This document shows, piece after piece, positions 22,128-33,573 of a stretch of 64,000 nt of DNA. Both the position numbers and the translations under genes were made by a program. Position 1 is the first letter of the stretch. Each line of letters begins with the position of its first letter. The DNA lies in assembly GCA_000442015.1 (NCBI GenBank), contig KE561209.1, positions 542,704 through 606,703 of the forward strand, written 5' to 3'. Under the pieces are notes generated by a model. It made no database searches. It had not been told where the DNA came from and worked only from the letters and a program-made list of their open reading frames with translations. The stretch is from Rozella allomycis CSF55. Lineage: Eukaryota > Rozellomycota.

Positions 22128-25100
22128 ATGGATATTTTGAGACAAGAGTTGAGAACTTTGAATAAAACTTTGAGCTATCCAGGTAATAACTTATTTATTG
22201 AAACAATAAAGGTAAATTTGAAATTAAACAAGGAATAGAACAATCAGTTATTGACAAGTTGGATGCTAGTTTAAAAAGAAATACAGGCTTTATCAAGAAA
22301 TGCAAATCTATCCAAGAGGACAATCGGTACTGTAAATATTTTTGTTGGAATAGACTTTTGCTTGTCCAGGAATTCCAGCAGTTGAAATTGTCAAAGTATC
22401 TTTCTGAAGTGTCGAGTGCGATATTTGAAAATAAGTTTAAGAATTCCCAGGATGTGTTGGCTGCTGCGCATATTATAACGTTGATGCATCAACGCTATAA
22501 AGAGTTTTATGCGATGATTAGAGAAGGGTTTTTGAAAGTTTTTTCGTCATTTGGAGATTCGACAATGATAGTCAAGCAACGATCATTTTTAAGGTTATTT
22601 GCAGAGTTGGTTATTATTGGGACTGAGAAGAATACAAAATCGTTGTTGCAGCTGTTGAAGAAAATGGTATGTGTGAATGAAAGGTGTGATTTAGACGACA
22701 AATGATGAAAAGGAGTTTCTTTATTTGACTACGATTGTTACGTTTGTGAAGCATTATGGGAATGAAGTGTTGCCATGTGTTGAAAAGATCGAGTCTTGTT
22801 TGTCTGATGAAACTAGAGCTGAAATATTTAATTGTGTGAATCAATATTTTGATAAAGTTTGTGCGTGTCTTGTTTCATCCCAAAAAGTATAAAAACATAA
22901 TATTCATCATCAAGGCGTTATTTAAGATGGAACGCTACAATAACGATTTCATTCATACTAAAGGAGAGTTGACAGAAAAGATGAAAGCAAATCATGAAGA
23001 ATTGGTTAAAAAAGTTGATAAATTGCAAACTAATGGTCAAATGTAAATTTAATGATTTATTTTAAATGTTCAGATTAGCTGAAGGATTGAAAAGGGAATT
23101 GCCAGTTGTAAAGGAAGCTGAAGAGCAATCTAAAGTGGTTCCAATTATTTCTGAAAACCAGCCATTAAAGGAACAAAAAGAAGATTTAGATTCAATCTTT
23201 GAAGATGAAGATGCCAGAATATTTTATGAAAAACTTTTAGATTTAAAATTGGCAGTCCCTTCATCACTTCTTGGACAATCTGAAGAAGAAATAAATTCTG
23301 ATGAAATGAAGCCTGAAACAACTTCAATAGATGAATTTATAGAAAAATTGCCTAGTCTTGTTAATAGAGATTTAATAGATCAAGCTGCTGTAAACTTTTG
23401 TTATTTAAATTCAAAATCTAATAGATCTAAACTTGTCAAAGTATTTTTATTAATTTCTTTTGTTAGGCTATTATTAATGTACCGAGAACTCGGTTAGATC
23501 TACTTCCATATTATTCTAGATTGATAGCCACTTTAAATCCATATTTTCCTGAAATTGGACAAGAAATTATTACATATTTAGATGATACAAGCCGTGGAAT
23601 AATGAGAAAGAATCATCCAAACATTTTAGAGACTAAGATAAAGGTAAATAGATTAACTCTATTAGATGAGATTGTGAGATTTCAGGGTGAATTGATAAAG
23701 TTTAAAATATTGCCAACTTATGCAGCGTTTAATGATTTGAAATATTTGTTGGATGATTTTGTTGGAATCAATGTTGACGTTGTAGCAAACTTGATTGAAG
23801 TTTGTGGTCGTTATTTATGCTTAAAGCAAGAAACAAGCGAAAAGTTTAATTCTTTATTGGATATTATGATGAAAAAGAAACAAAGTGGGCATTTTGATAA
23901 TAGACAAACAATGCTAATTGATAATTCATTTTTTCTTTGTCATCCACCTGAAAGAAATGTTTATAAATTAAAGGAAAAAGATCCTTTGCAATTATATCTG
24001 TTTAAACTTTTCTATCACGACTTGAGTGAGTCTACAGCTTCATCCGTTTTAAAGAAATTGTTAATGTTCCCTCCAGAGTATTACAATCAAATCAAAAAGA
24101 AATTTCTAAAGATTTGGAAGTTTAAATATTCCAACATTGAAGCTTTGGCATCTCTAGCAGCTGGATTCGCTCAACATTACACTGACTTTGGTGTTTGGCT
24201 CATTGATGCTTTATTTGAACAAATAATAATGGATTTAGAATCAAATAATTTTAAAAATAATCAAAAAAGAGTCGCTTGTATGAAATATTTGGGTGAACTT
24301 TACAACTATCAACTAATTGATGCTGAAGTCATTCTAACGTGTTTAAACTTTGTTATTTGCTTTGGTCATCAAAATGGACTTCCCGTAAAAGATAGTTTAT
24401 GCCAATTTGATTCTCCAAATGACCTTTTCAGAATTAGATTGTGTTGTACCCTGCTACAAACTTGTGGTATCTATTTAGAAGGCCCTGGCATAAGAAAAAA
24501 GTTGGATTCATTTTTAATATTTCTTCAATATTATTGTTTCACCAAATCTCAAATTTCAATGGACGTTGAATTTTTACTTCAAGATGTTTTACAAGAAATA
24601 AGACCAAATTCCAAATTAATCTCTTCACATGAGGAAGCAATCCAAGCTTTAATTTCTTTACAAAGTTCAAACAACAATTCGCCAAGACAATCAATCGCTT
24701 TTCAAAAATCTGAGCCGTCACCTTCCAATCCACTCAAGCACAAAAAAGAGGATGAATCCGAAGAAGAAAACGAAGAAGACTTTGAAAAAATGTTTTCTCA
24801 AATGATGAACGACTCGTCTGATAAAAGAGACCGCAAAAGCCAATTCGATGCACCCGTTCCAAGAGTTAAAGCGTCAAAAGATTCGTCAAATGGCAATCTT
24901 TCCTTTTCTCTAATGACAAAAAAGGGAACCAGACAGCAAGTATGATTGATTTTTCATGTTTATTTAGACTAGGAAAATTCTCGTTCCAATGGACTCGAGT
25001 CTGGCTAAAGAGGCGATCAAACATCAGGAAAAGGAAAGAAAGGAACAAATGGAAATGAAAAAACTTGTTTTGAATTCTCAACAGCATGATGATTCTAATA

Positions 25101-25156
25101 ATGATAGTGGGAAAACTTTATTTGCTAATTTAAACAAGAGCAATATTTACGAATAA
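22128..25156 (+). CDS. UPF2: UPF2/NMD2, nonsense-mediated decay factor
   Basis: A long helical-repeat protein with MIF4G domains and the UPF2 C-terminal UPF1-binding region. The first MIF4G contains LKLSKYLSEVSSAIFENKFK and VLAAAHIITLMHQRYKEFY. The second covers DEFIEKLPSLVNRDLIDQAA and CYLNSKSNRSKLVKA. The third covers QRVACMKYLGELYNYQLIDA and RLCCTLLQTCGIYLEGPG. An acidic stretch (EDESEEENEEDFEKMF) precedes the C-terminal hairpin-like tail with FSLMTKKGTRQQ, TRKILVPMDSSLAKEA and EMKKLVLN. In characterised species UPF2 bridges UPF3 at exon-junction complexes to the helicase UPF1. Short introns interrupt the 5' half. The ATG at 22128 gives MDILRQELRTLNKTLSYPG. This is a natural partner to an intron-dense genome. 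Confidence 0.92.
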
Positions 25157-25301
25157 AATATTTAATTTATATCAATCTAATTTATAATTCTTACATTGTA
25201 TTTTTTTCTAGAGATTTGAATGATTGATGTACATATGCTTTCGAGTCTTCGACTTTATCAGGTTGGTCTAAGCCCTATCGGCTACCGCATTTTATCCTTT
25301 A

Positions 25302-28105
25302 ATGAAGAGACAAATATTTCATTGGAAAGCTTTAAAACAAGATTGCAATACCCAAATAAGTTACATGCATGTAGAAGGACCATATTTTTACGTTTGTTCA
25401 AAGACTGGCGAATTGCAAATATTCCAGTCGACTCAAAATCCCGAGAATCCCGACAATGGTAATTAGTTATCAAATATAATCAAAGAAAGCTTAATTTTGA
25501 TTGAAACACGAAATGCATTTTGCAGAAAATGGATCAAACAATTATCCGTCCTGAAAGATTTGCGCGTGATCGTTTGTTTGAGCGATGGTATTGTGCAATT
25601 GTTTGATATGGACAGTTACAACCTGATAACCAATGTAACAATAACTAAAACTGCGCAGAGATTTGATATCTATACGAGCATAGAGTTGGTTAATTCGCTG
25701 CCTGTTTTGATATCCCGATTGTGTATTTCGTCAAAGCATCATTTGTATTTCTACGAATGGCGAGATGATAGTTTTGTGTTTGTCAAAGTAATAAAGTTTG
25801 GTGGATTGTAAAGGAATATTTTCCAAGAGAGAAAATCAAGTGTATTAAATGGTGTCCCAATGGAAAGATATGTGTTGCAGCTGGAAGGGAATATTTTCTG
25901 TATAATCCAATGAATGAGGATAGAAAGAATATTTGTTTGATTGGAAAGAAACCGAATATTATATTGATATCGAATAATGATTTGCTGGTTTTTGGAGATA
26001 ATGAAGCGACTTGTGTCAATTTTGAATTGGATACTTTTAGAAATTCGAATCTTGGTTTGCAATCACCTCCTGATAAAGTAATTGAGATGAAGGGGTTTAT
26101 AAAGGTTGAATATATTTTTCCGTACATTGCGGTTTCATACGCTGGTTTCATTAATATAATAAACATTGAAACGCTTCAAAATGTACAGAGAATAGATACC
26201 ATTGGAGACATAAATTTTACAATTTACAAGGATATTTTTTATGCATATTCTGAGAAAGATATTTATTCATTTAAAACAAAGCCAATTTTGTCTCAAATAG
26301 ATGAACTTGTTGAATTGGAATTATTTGAAGAAGCAATCTCAATGCTTGAGAATTATGAAAAGATTCCAAAGGAAAATAAAGTACAATAAAAGATATAAAT
26401 TGAATAGGATGAAAAACTTCAATTTATAAGAACTAAATTTGGTTTCTATCTCTTTTCAAAAGAAAGATACGAGGAAGCAATTCATGAATTCACATTGGGT
26501 GAATCGTCAGTTGATCAAGTTTTTTCATTGTATCCCCAATNAAGTTCTTTTATTGTATCCCCAATTGAATGATTTAGAAATAAACGAAATTAATAAAACG
26601 TCTTTTGAACCATTAATACCATATTTGACTCAAATCAGAACTCAATTACGAAGAAAGGCTAATGAATGTAAAAGAAATAAAATTAAAGATGAAACTCTGC
26701 AAACTAGACAATTAATTGATACAAGTCTTTTAAAATTATATTTTCTGGTTAATGAATCAATGATTGGGCCCCTTGTTAGAATTGCCAATGATTGTCTGAT
26801 AGAAGAGACTGAAAAACTTTTCAAAAAGTATAAAAAGTTTGATGAATTGGTTTTGTTTTATAAAGAAAAGAAGATGCATCAAAAATCAATAGATTTGTTA
26901 CAAGAATTGTCAATTAGTGATTCATCATATTTAAAATCATTGACGAGCTATTTAACATCATTTGATATAAATGAAACTGATCTGTTACTTCCTTCAATTG
27001 AATTTTTACTTCAAAGAGGCCACGAGGATGCTTTTAAAGTGCTCTTGCAACACAGCGCTTCAGTCGACACGCAAAGAAAGATACAAGACTTTCTATCGTC
27101 AAAATTCAAAGATAAATGTCTGAAATATTTGAATTATTTAATTACTTCTGGTTCACAAGTTAAATTCATCCANTCTGGTTCACAAGATAAATTCATCCAC
27201 AATTCTTACGCACTCAGCTTAATGGATTTACTTAAACAAATGTACAAAAATGGCACTGATTCAAGCAAAGTCGACGAATCAAGAAATCAATTCAAACTCT
27301 TCTTGACAAGCTCAAAATATTATGAACCAGAAAAAGTAATTTCATTCATACCATCCAATCGTACATTTATTTAATTATTCAAATTTTAGATTTCTTTGAA
27401 GAGAAAAGTATTTTATTAGGGAAAATGGGTGAATATGAAAGGGCTTTAAAGATTCTTGCCTTTGACTGTAAATCATTTGACAGCTGTACAAAGTAATTAC
27501 TTCATTTCAAAATATATTAGATTTTGCTCTGAATATTACACAAAAGATAACCAATTGTTCTTAACTCTGTACAATTTATACCTTGAGAACCAATTGCAGT
27601 CAAATGCATTCAAAGTACTTGAAAAATTTGGGGCGTATTTGGATCCTCTGAAAGTTATCGAAAAGCTACCAGATGATTCCAGTTTAAGTTTATTTTCATC
27701 CTTTTTCACATCAGTCTTTACTAAATCTAAAAAGGATAACTTGATCATTTTGAAAAATGTTGCTGAATCTAATTTGCTTCAGGTAATTACACAATTCATT
27801 AATAACAGACTAAATACAATCATTTATTAGCTCAACGATGCAAATTTCATGTATTGGAGGAAACAAATTGCATTCTATGTCATCGCAGGATTGGAACAAG
27901 GTAAATTTTAATATAAGTATCAAAATAGTATTTGCACGTTCATTCCCAAATCTAATGTGACGGTTCATTATTCATGTATTCAATCAGCNAATTGGAACAA
28001 GGTAAATTTAAATGTAAGTATGAAAATAGTATTTGCACATTCATTCCCAAATCTAATGTGACGGTTCATTATTCATGTATTCAATCAGCAGAGCTACGGA
28101 AGTAA
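25302..28105 (+). CDS. VPS39: VPS39/VAM6 HOPS tethering subunit
   Basis: A CNH beta-propeller followed by clathrin-heavy-chain-type helical repeats and a C-terminal zinc motif. The start gives MKRQIFHWKALKQDCN, then FYVCSKTGELQIFQSTQNPE; an in-frame TAA lies upstream. The helical part holds YTKDNQLFLTLYNLYLENQL and DPLKVIEKLPDDSSLSLF. The tail is CKFHVLEETNCILCHRRIGT, then HYSC, matching the VPS39 C-terminal zinc finger. VPS39 binds Rab7/Ypt7 in the HOPS complex for vacuole fusion. Three single-N joins (26541, 27173, 27989) lie inside the gene, each with a short repeat of its flank, so the consensus is locally duplicated. The coding order is otherwise intact. Confidence 0.87.
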
Positions 28106-28547
28106 ACATTCACTAGTATTTAACTAAACTGATGACATTAATTATATGATATGAAAATAAACTATAATGGTTAATATGTATTTTAATCTTAATTCAGTTG
28201 TAATGGTTAATTAATTTCCATGTAATCATTTTGTGGATGTGGCTTAATGGGATCTAATTGTAGTAATTGCAACAATCATAATAAAAAACTGGAAATCGAG
28301 CGCTGGAAAAGAATTAAACAAATTTTAATATTCTCCATACATTCATATAACCTGTGACATATGAATTAATCTGGCAATTCAAAGTAAAAAGAGTCATATG
28401 TCCGCAATTGCATATGTTTTCCAAACTAGACATTAAAATGACATATTTATTCATTCTATTAATCCAAATGACTGAATAAACACTCGTTTAAAAAATTCGC
28501 CATTTCTTATTTAATCGAAATTGGTGATACGCCACCCTTGTACAAAG
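28106..28547. other. Intergenic region between VPS39 and profilin
   Basis: About 440 bp of AT-rich DNA. I see no coding frame with family resemblance and no tRNA or snRNA. This is one of the longer gaps in the window and presumably holds the profilin promoter. Confidence 0.6.
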
Positions 28548-28956
28548 ATGTCTTGGCAAGCTTACGTTGATTCACAACTCTTGGCCACCAAAAAAGTTAC
28601 AAAAGCAGCAATCCATGGACACGACGGGAATGTCTGGGCCACTAGTGCCGGTTTTTCTGTCAATAACACTGAAATGGCAACTCTTATTGCCGCTTTCAAG
28701 GATCCATCGGGTATTCGCGCGAACGGCTTGCGCATCGGCAGTGTAAAGGTATATATTGACTATTGCAATCATTTAGTATATAGCACTCAGAGCAGATGAT
28801 CGCAGTATTTACGGGAAAAGTGGAAGCTCCGGTGTTGTTTGTGTCAAGACTAAGCAGACTATTCTCATTGGAACTTATGATGATCCTATCCAGCCTGGTG
28901 AAGCTACTAAAGTTGTGGAAAATCTTGCAGATTTTCTGATCAACAGTGCCTATTAA
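28548..28956 (+). CDS. Profilin
   Basis: Actin-monomer-binding protein that recycles ADP-actin and binds poly-proline. The N-terminus [20 protein letters not shown] carries the conserved SWQ..VD start, followed by [14 protein letters not shown] 34-nt intron (28743-28776) joins GLRIGS to [20 protein letters not shown], the core profilin segment. The end, [12 protein letters not shown], matches the C-terminal helix involved in poly-proline binding. About 124 aa, the usual family length. The alternative splice site ending at 28770s plus TATATAG would break the frame, which decides the acceptor. Confidence 0.95.
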
Positions 28957-29028
28957 AAATAAAATTCGTTTTATAATTCTACTCCTACGTATGCTATAAT
29001 GCTACTATGCAGTTACTAAAAAGTGTCA

Positions 29029-30344
29029 ATGCGATGGTCTAGAATATTTAAAATTTTGCCACATTCCTATCAAGGCATGACAATTTTTCTGATATTTTTT
29101 CTTGGTTTTTGCAAAGCTTTTAAACTAGGCGAGGCTTTTCTTACTCCTTTTTTGCTTAGATATCTCAGCAAGAGCCAAGTATTAAAACTAAAAGAGTTTA
29201 ACAAAGATCGACAATGAAGTGTACATCATATGGCCTATAACCTACGCTATAGGTCTTTTATGTTTCCCTTTCTTTAGAGCAAAACTGCCAGAGAAATTTT
29301 TTATAATTCTAGAGGTGTTTCTCGAAGCTGTCACTTATGCCATTCTAAGTTTTTTCTCAACTTTGCCGGCAATGATGTCGACGCAAGTTACATACGGGAT
29401 AGCATCAGCAGTAGCCGTTAGTTATTCGTCTATCGTTTATAGACTAGTCAATAAAGACGATTATCAAAAGGTGGTAACTTTAATCATGTGATTTAGAATA
29501 GACAAGTTACTTAAAGGCTACCACATTGTTTGGACATGTTATTGCATCGCTGTCGGGTCAATTAATGTATGATAACAAGGTGGATTTGTCAATTTTGTTT
29601 TACTCTACATTTGTGATTCTTTGCTTTTCATTTGCACTCTCACTTTTTATTTCATACCCCAAATCAGAACAAGTAGAAAAAACACAACTTACTTCGAGTG
29701 TTTTCCAATCTTTGGTAATTTTATGTGTGTTACATTATAGACTCTATTTAAAGATCCTCGAGTATTTTCACTTTGCAGTGGATGGATACTAATATACTCA
29801 ATGCTTTCGTTTTTCGAATCCTATTCTTCTTCACTGTGGGTGGAATTCGCGAAAGCCAGATTGCAAAGCGGTTATATGGATGCCATCGCCCGTGTTTCCT
29901 CAACCCTCGGTGCCCTAGTCCCGGTCATTATACCAAGAAACAATACAAGCATGCTCCTAGTCCAACTATTTGCATTAATATGCTTGTGTATACCGATGTA
30001 TTTGTTTCGAATCTCTACATGCTATTTTTTGATACTTTTTATTTCTTATTCCCTGACTTCTCAATTTAACGCAATGATTGCAGAAGAAATAGATGACATT
30101 GCTATAGAAAAAGTCTCAAGTCTCTTTGCCATGAATTGCTTGCTTTCCACTGCACTGATCAATTTGGTCACACTTTTGTTTTCGTACATTGATCTGAAAA
30201 TTTTGCTTCGATATTTTGTTACAGGAATAGTAATTTAAATTAAATTTTTAAATCAAGGTCCTATCATCCTCTGCGTTTCTATTTGTTGGAGTGGTGTGCA
30301 TTCATGACAAGGCTTTGAGATACAGGACAAGCACTTTTAATTAA
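29029..30344 (+). CDS. SLC19-family (reduced folate/thiamine carrier type) transporter
   Basis: A twelve-span-like permease. Four short introns link hydrophobic exons. The first span has LGFCKAFKLGEAFLTPFLL, matching the SLC19 signature with an invariant Arg/Lys.GE..TP pattern. Later, VNKDDYQKATYLKATTLFGH and LSGQLM match the SLC19 loop and TM5 region. The C-terminal exon comes after an intron starting at 30236, ends VCIHDKALRYRTSTFN and replaces an apparent early stop at 30238. Animal members carry folates or thiamine; the substrate here cannot be decided, but vitamin uptake suits a nutrient-dependent parasite. The first ATG in frame is 29029. Confidence 0.82.
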
Positions 30345-30361
30345 ATTTGAAAAATAAAAAT

Positions 30362-31099
30362 TTATTTTGCTTTTCTTTTATTCGATCTATTGAAACCCAA
30401 TTCTAGTTCATAATCGTTGCTTCCGTATTGGGCGGGCGCTTCTTTTGCCTTGATTTTATACTTTTCAGCTCCTAGTTTGGTAACAGGTGCTGTTTCTGTA
30501 TCCGTTTCTTTCGTTTTATTATTTACAGCCATTTTGGAATCTTCTACCAATGATGTCTAATTACCATTAGAATGCAAATTTACCAAAGCATCTTTTTCAT
30601 CATTCAAAACTTGTAGTGATTGTTCCGCTTCGGGATTTCCTGGATCTATTTTCAAAGCATTTTCATAATCTTTGATAGCTTGAGTATACAATCCTTGCTT
30701 AACAAGAGCATTTCCACGTGCAATATATGCTTCAACACACGCAGCATCCATTTCAAGAGCAGATATATATAATTCAACGGCATGTTCCATATTTCCATTA
30801 TTAAATTCAACGTTCCCCTCTTTCACACTAATAAATATCAATAGTAAAAGTTACAGGTCTTTAGCGTATAATTTGTTTTGCTGTTCTCGCAGTTCTTCAT
30901 AATCAAAATCTAGTAGACTTTCATCATCAGGAACATTTGAAACGTATTCTATTCTATCAATATTAAAATATTTCCGCACTCGCTCTAGTTCAGTTTCTAT
31001 AGCCATAGGATCTCTCTTTTCTTTTCGAAGCTGGCTTCTCGGAGTTAAATCGAAACGACACCTTTCAAAATATTTTCGAACTTCTGAAGGAATGTGCAT
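30362..31099 (-). CDS. TPR protein, weakly TTC14-like
   Basis: Three exons with introns of 27 and about 24 nt encode roughly 215 aa. A charged N-terminal part (ERCRFDLTPRSQLRKEKRDP) precedes two or three TPR units (GNVEFNNGNMEHAVELYISA, ARGNALVKQGLYTQAIKDYE, KALKIDPGNPEAEQSL) and a basic C-terminus ending FNRSNKRKAK. The helix-TPR order and wording resemble the C-terminal half of TTC14, but the S1 RNA-binding domain of that family is not present. It may be a short paralogue or a different TPR adaptor. The start codon is only 34 bp from that of the divergent Eyes-absent gene. Confidence 0.6.
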
Positions 31100-31133
31100 T
31101 TGAAGAATTTTGTAAATTTCGGAATAGCCAAAA

Positions 31134-32700
31134 ATGGATTCAATGGATATTAGATTGAATTTTATGATACTGTTGGATGAGTTTGTAGAGTCCAAGAAGA
31201 AACCCGAGGATGTTGTTTCGTATGCTTGCCAATACGAGCAGTTTGCGTCTGATTTTGTGGAGAGTTTGTATGACAAGTTATTTGTAAGATATTTGCGATG
31301 ATAGAATAGGGTGAAAATGATGTTGAAGTTGCTGAAAAGTTTTTAAATTTGATTGATATGCTGATAAGAAAATCAAAGAAGAGAGTGTTTTCGAAGAGAA
31401 TATTGAAGGATGAAGTTTTGATGAAAAAGTCTGTGGAGAAATTTTTGACGTTTAGTGGGGGAGTAAAGATTATNCATTTAGTGGGGGAGTGAAGATTATT
31501 AAAAAGGTAAATAAAATGTGATGAAGGTAGTAGATGCTTCAACATTGGAGGAGAAAAGATGTGTTGACTAATGATCAAATTGTATATTTTGAAGCAAAGT
31601 TTCCATCCTTAAAGCCGATTAACCCTGTTATGGATGGTCGAACAAGTCATTCTGATGCAATGAAGATGATTGAGAAGGATAGAGAACAAGTATGGAGATG
31701 GTTTTGAAATAGTGGTAGCATAAAAGAGCAAGACAGCAATGGTTTTCATATGACAATGAGATTGATTTATTTGAGGAAGTGTGGGAGAGTCCACCAAAAG
31801 AAATTTATCTTCCAAAGAAAACAACTAAACGAGTTTATATCTTTGATTTGGATGAAACGTTAATTTTGTATCGATCGTTTCTGTCTGGCGAGGCTGCAAG
31901 AAAATTTAAAGGCGACATAAAGTACTTTAAGAAATTGGGGCAGGATATGGAATATTTAATATCTCGTGTTTCTGAGCGTTATTTATTTGGAAAACAATTG
32001 GAAGTTGATTATGATCAAACAAATGTTCGAGATTTAGAGATTTACGATGATAAAAGAAATTTGGCGTAATTTAATTAATGTTAAGATAAAAGTTATTATA
32101 AATTTGATTCTGATGACTTGTCTATGAGAAAAAACCCACAATTGGAATATTTGAATACATTTACGTTGGAAAGAGCGCTTAGATGGAGAGAAATTTCATT
32201 TCAATTTAGAAAAAAAGATTTTCTTAGAAGTAAGATTGTTTCAATTATAAAGAAAGATCGTTTGAATAGTGACGAATTGAAATTGTGGGAGGAAACATTC
32301 CATGAGATCAACGCATGCAGTAGGGGATGGATGGATAGAGTTTTTCACATGTTAGATTACAGAAGCTCTGGGTAATATTTTTAGTTTCAGTTAAATAGTC
32401 CCCATGAAGTAGTTCTTGTTTCATCTTGTTCATTGACTTCAACGTTGGCTAAATTGTTGTTGTTTCATTTAAAGCGCTATTTTCTTGTAGAGAACATTTA
32501 CAGTGCAAACAAACATAAAAGAGAAGAATGCTTTAAAAGAATTCAAAATAGATTTGGTCTTGGCTATGAATACATTGTTGTTGCTGATGGAGATCAAGAG
32601 AAAGATTTAGCTTATGAAGTAATTTATAAAACAATTCTAAATTTAGTTTAATTTTAGTTTTATTCGAATTGAATACCCAGAAGACTTTAAGAAAGTCTAA
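31134..32700 (+). CDS. Eyes absent-type HAD phosphatase with CID-like N-terminal domain
   Basis: The C-terminal two thirds is an EYA domain. The HAD nucleophile motif is VYIFDLDETLILYRSFLSG. Then come an all-helical cap region, VVLVSSCSLTSTLAKLLLF, NIYSANKHKREECFKRI and the final HAD acidic motif YIVVADGDQEKDLA, ending FIRIEYPEDFKKV. EYA proteins are aspartate-based tyrosine phosphatases. The N-terminal ~130 residues (VSYACQYEQFASDFVESLYD, NLIDMLIRKSKKRVFSKRI, KKMLQHWRRKDVLTNDQI) look like a CTD-interacting domain (CID/RPR). A 27-nt intron joins KIIKK to MLQHW, so both parts belong to one gene. A single N (31474) sits in the CID part. The last intron (28 nt) must be removed to reach the stop at 32700. 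Confidence 0.8.
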
Positions 32701-33529
32701 AACATTCTTCCAATCAAAAAGGCAACTATAAAAACTATAATAAATCCAATAATTTGTGCTCTTGATGAATTATTTTGTTTAGAAACAACTTGTTTACTTT
32801 GACCAGACGAAGAAACTGCTGGCGCTTGTTGGAATTGAGTTATTTTACGACGATACTCTTCTACAGTTGATTCTAAAAGTTTAATCTTGTTTTGAGCCTT
32901 TATTAAGCGATATAAATTATTTTACTGCTTCCAAAGTAAGACCAGTATCTTTGGAAAGAGAGCTTATTTTAGTCTCAATAGGTGATGGACTTTGGACCAA
33001 TGTACTTTCTACCTCCTTTTCACTCTTTTCAATGTCCTTTTTTGCTTCCCTGGATATTTCATAAACACAACGAAGCTTCTTTTCAAAAATATCATTCTTT
33101 CTAGTCTTTTCTACGTTGCTCCACTACAATCTTGATCAATTCTATTCACTTACAGCATCCTGAAACGTTTCAAATTCAGATTCTGATGCCAAAAGAGCGA
33201 CAGATTGAACAAGAAACTTGTCTTTGCATTTAAAATCGGGTGACGGCTCTTCTTTCAAGGGTTGCATTACCACTAATATATGCACAATACAATCCATACC
33301 TTGAATTGAAATGGATCCATTTTCAGGAATAGTTCCAGTGTTGGGGCGCACGGAATATTGTTTTGGAGCAGTTGTTTTCAATTTAAATAAAACCTGCTGT
33401 CTTGTCAAATTGGTAATAGTGATTTGTGAGGTGCATGTTGTTGTAAATGGGCCTGGATAGCAAACACCCTACTTTGTTACCATTAAATGTCAGTTCAGCT
33501 GGTGAAACTTCAACTACGTTGTCCATCAT
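32697..33529 (-). CDS. VAMP-associated protein (VAP/Scs2), ER membrane contact-site receptor
   Basis: An N-terminal MSP domain (VEVSPAELTFNG, FTTTCTSQITITNLTRQQVL, FKLKTTAPKQYSVRPNTGTI), a coiled-coil region and a C-terminal tail anchor (AQIIGFIIVFIVAFLIGRMF). VAPs bind FFAT motifs on lipid-transfer proteins to build ER contacts. The positively charged face (KTT, K.YSVRPN.G) that recognises FFAT is conserved. Introns of about 28 nt interrupt it. The start gives MMDNVVEV and lies 44 bp from the start of the divergent RBM26 gene. Its stop codon overlaps the stop of the Eyes-absent gene by four bases. Confidence 0.9.
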
Positions 33530-33573
33530 TGAAATACCAAAATTTCTGAATTTTCAAAATAACCCTTGCATTT

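Noticed and set aside
29761..30069. Overlapping plus-strand frame inside the SLC19 gene
   Set aside because: It is the +1 frame of membrane-spanning exons; only the other frame keeps the transporter pattern.
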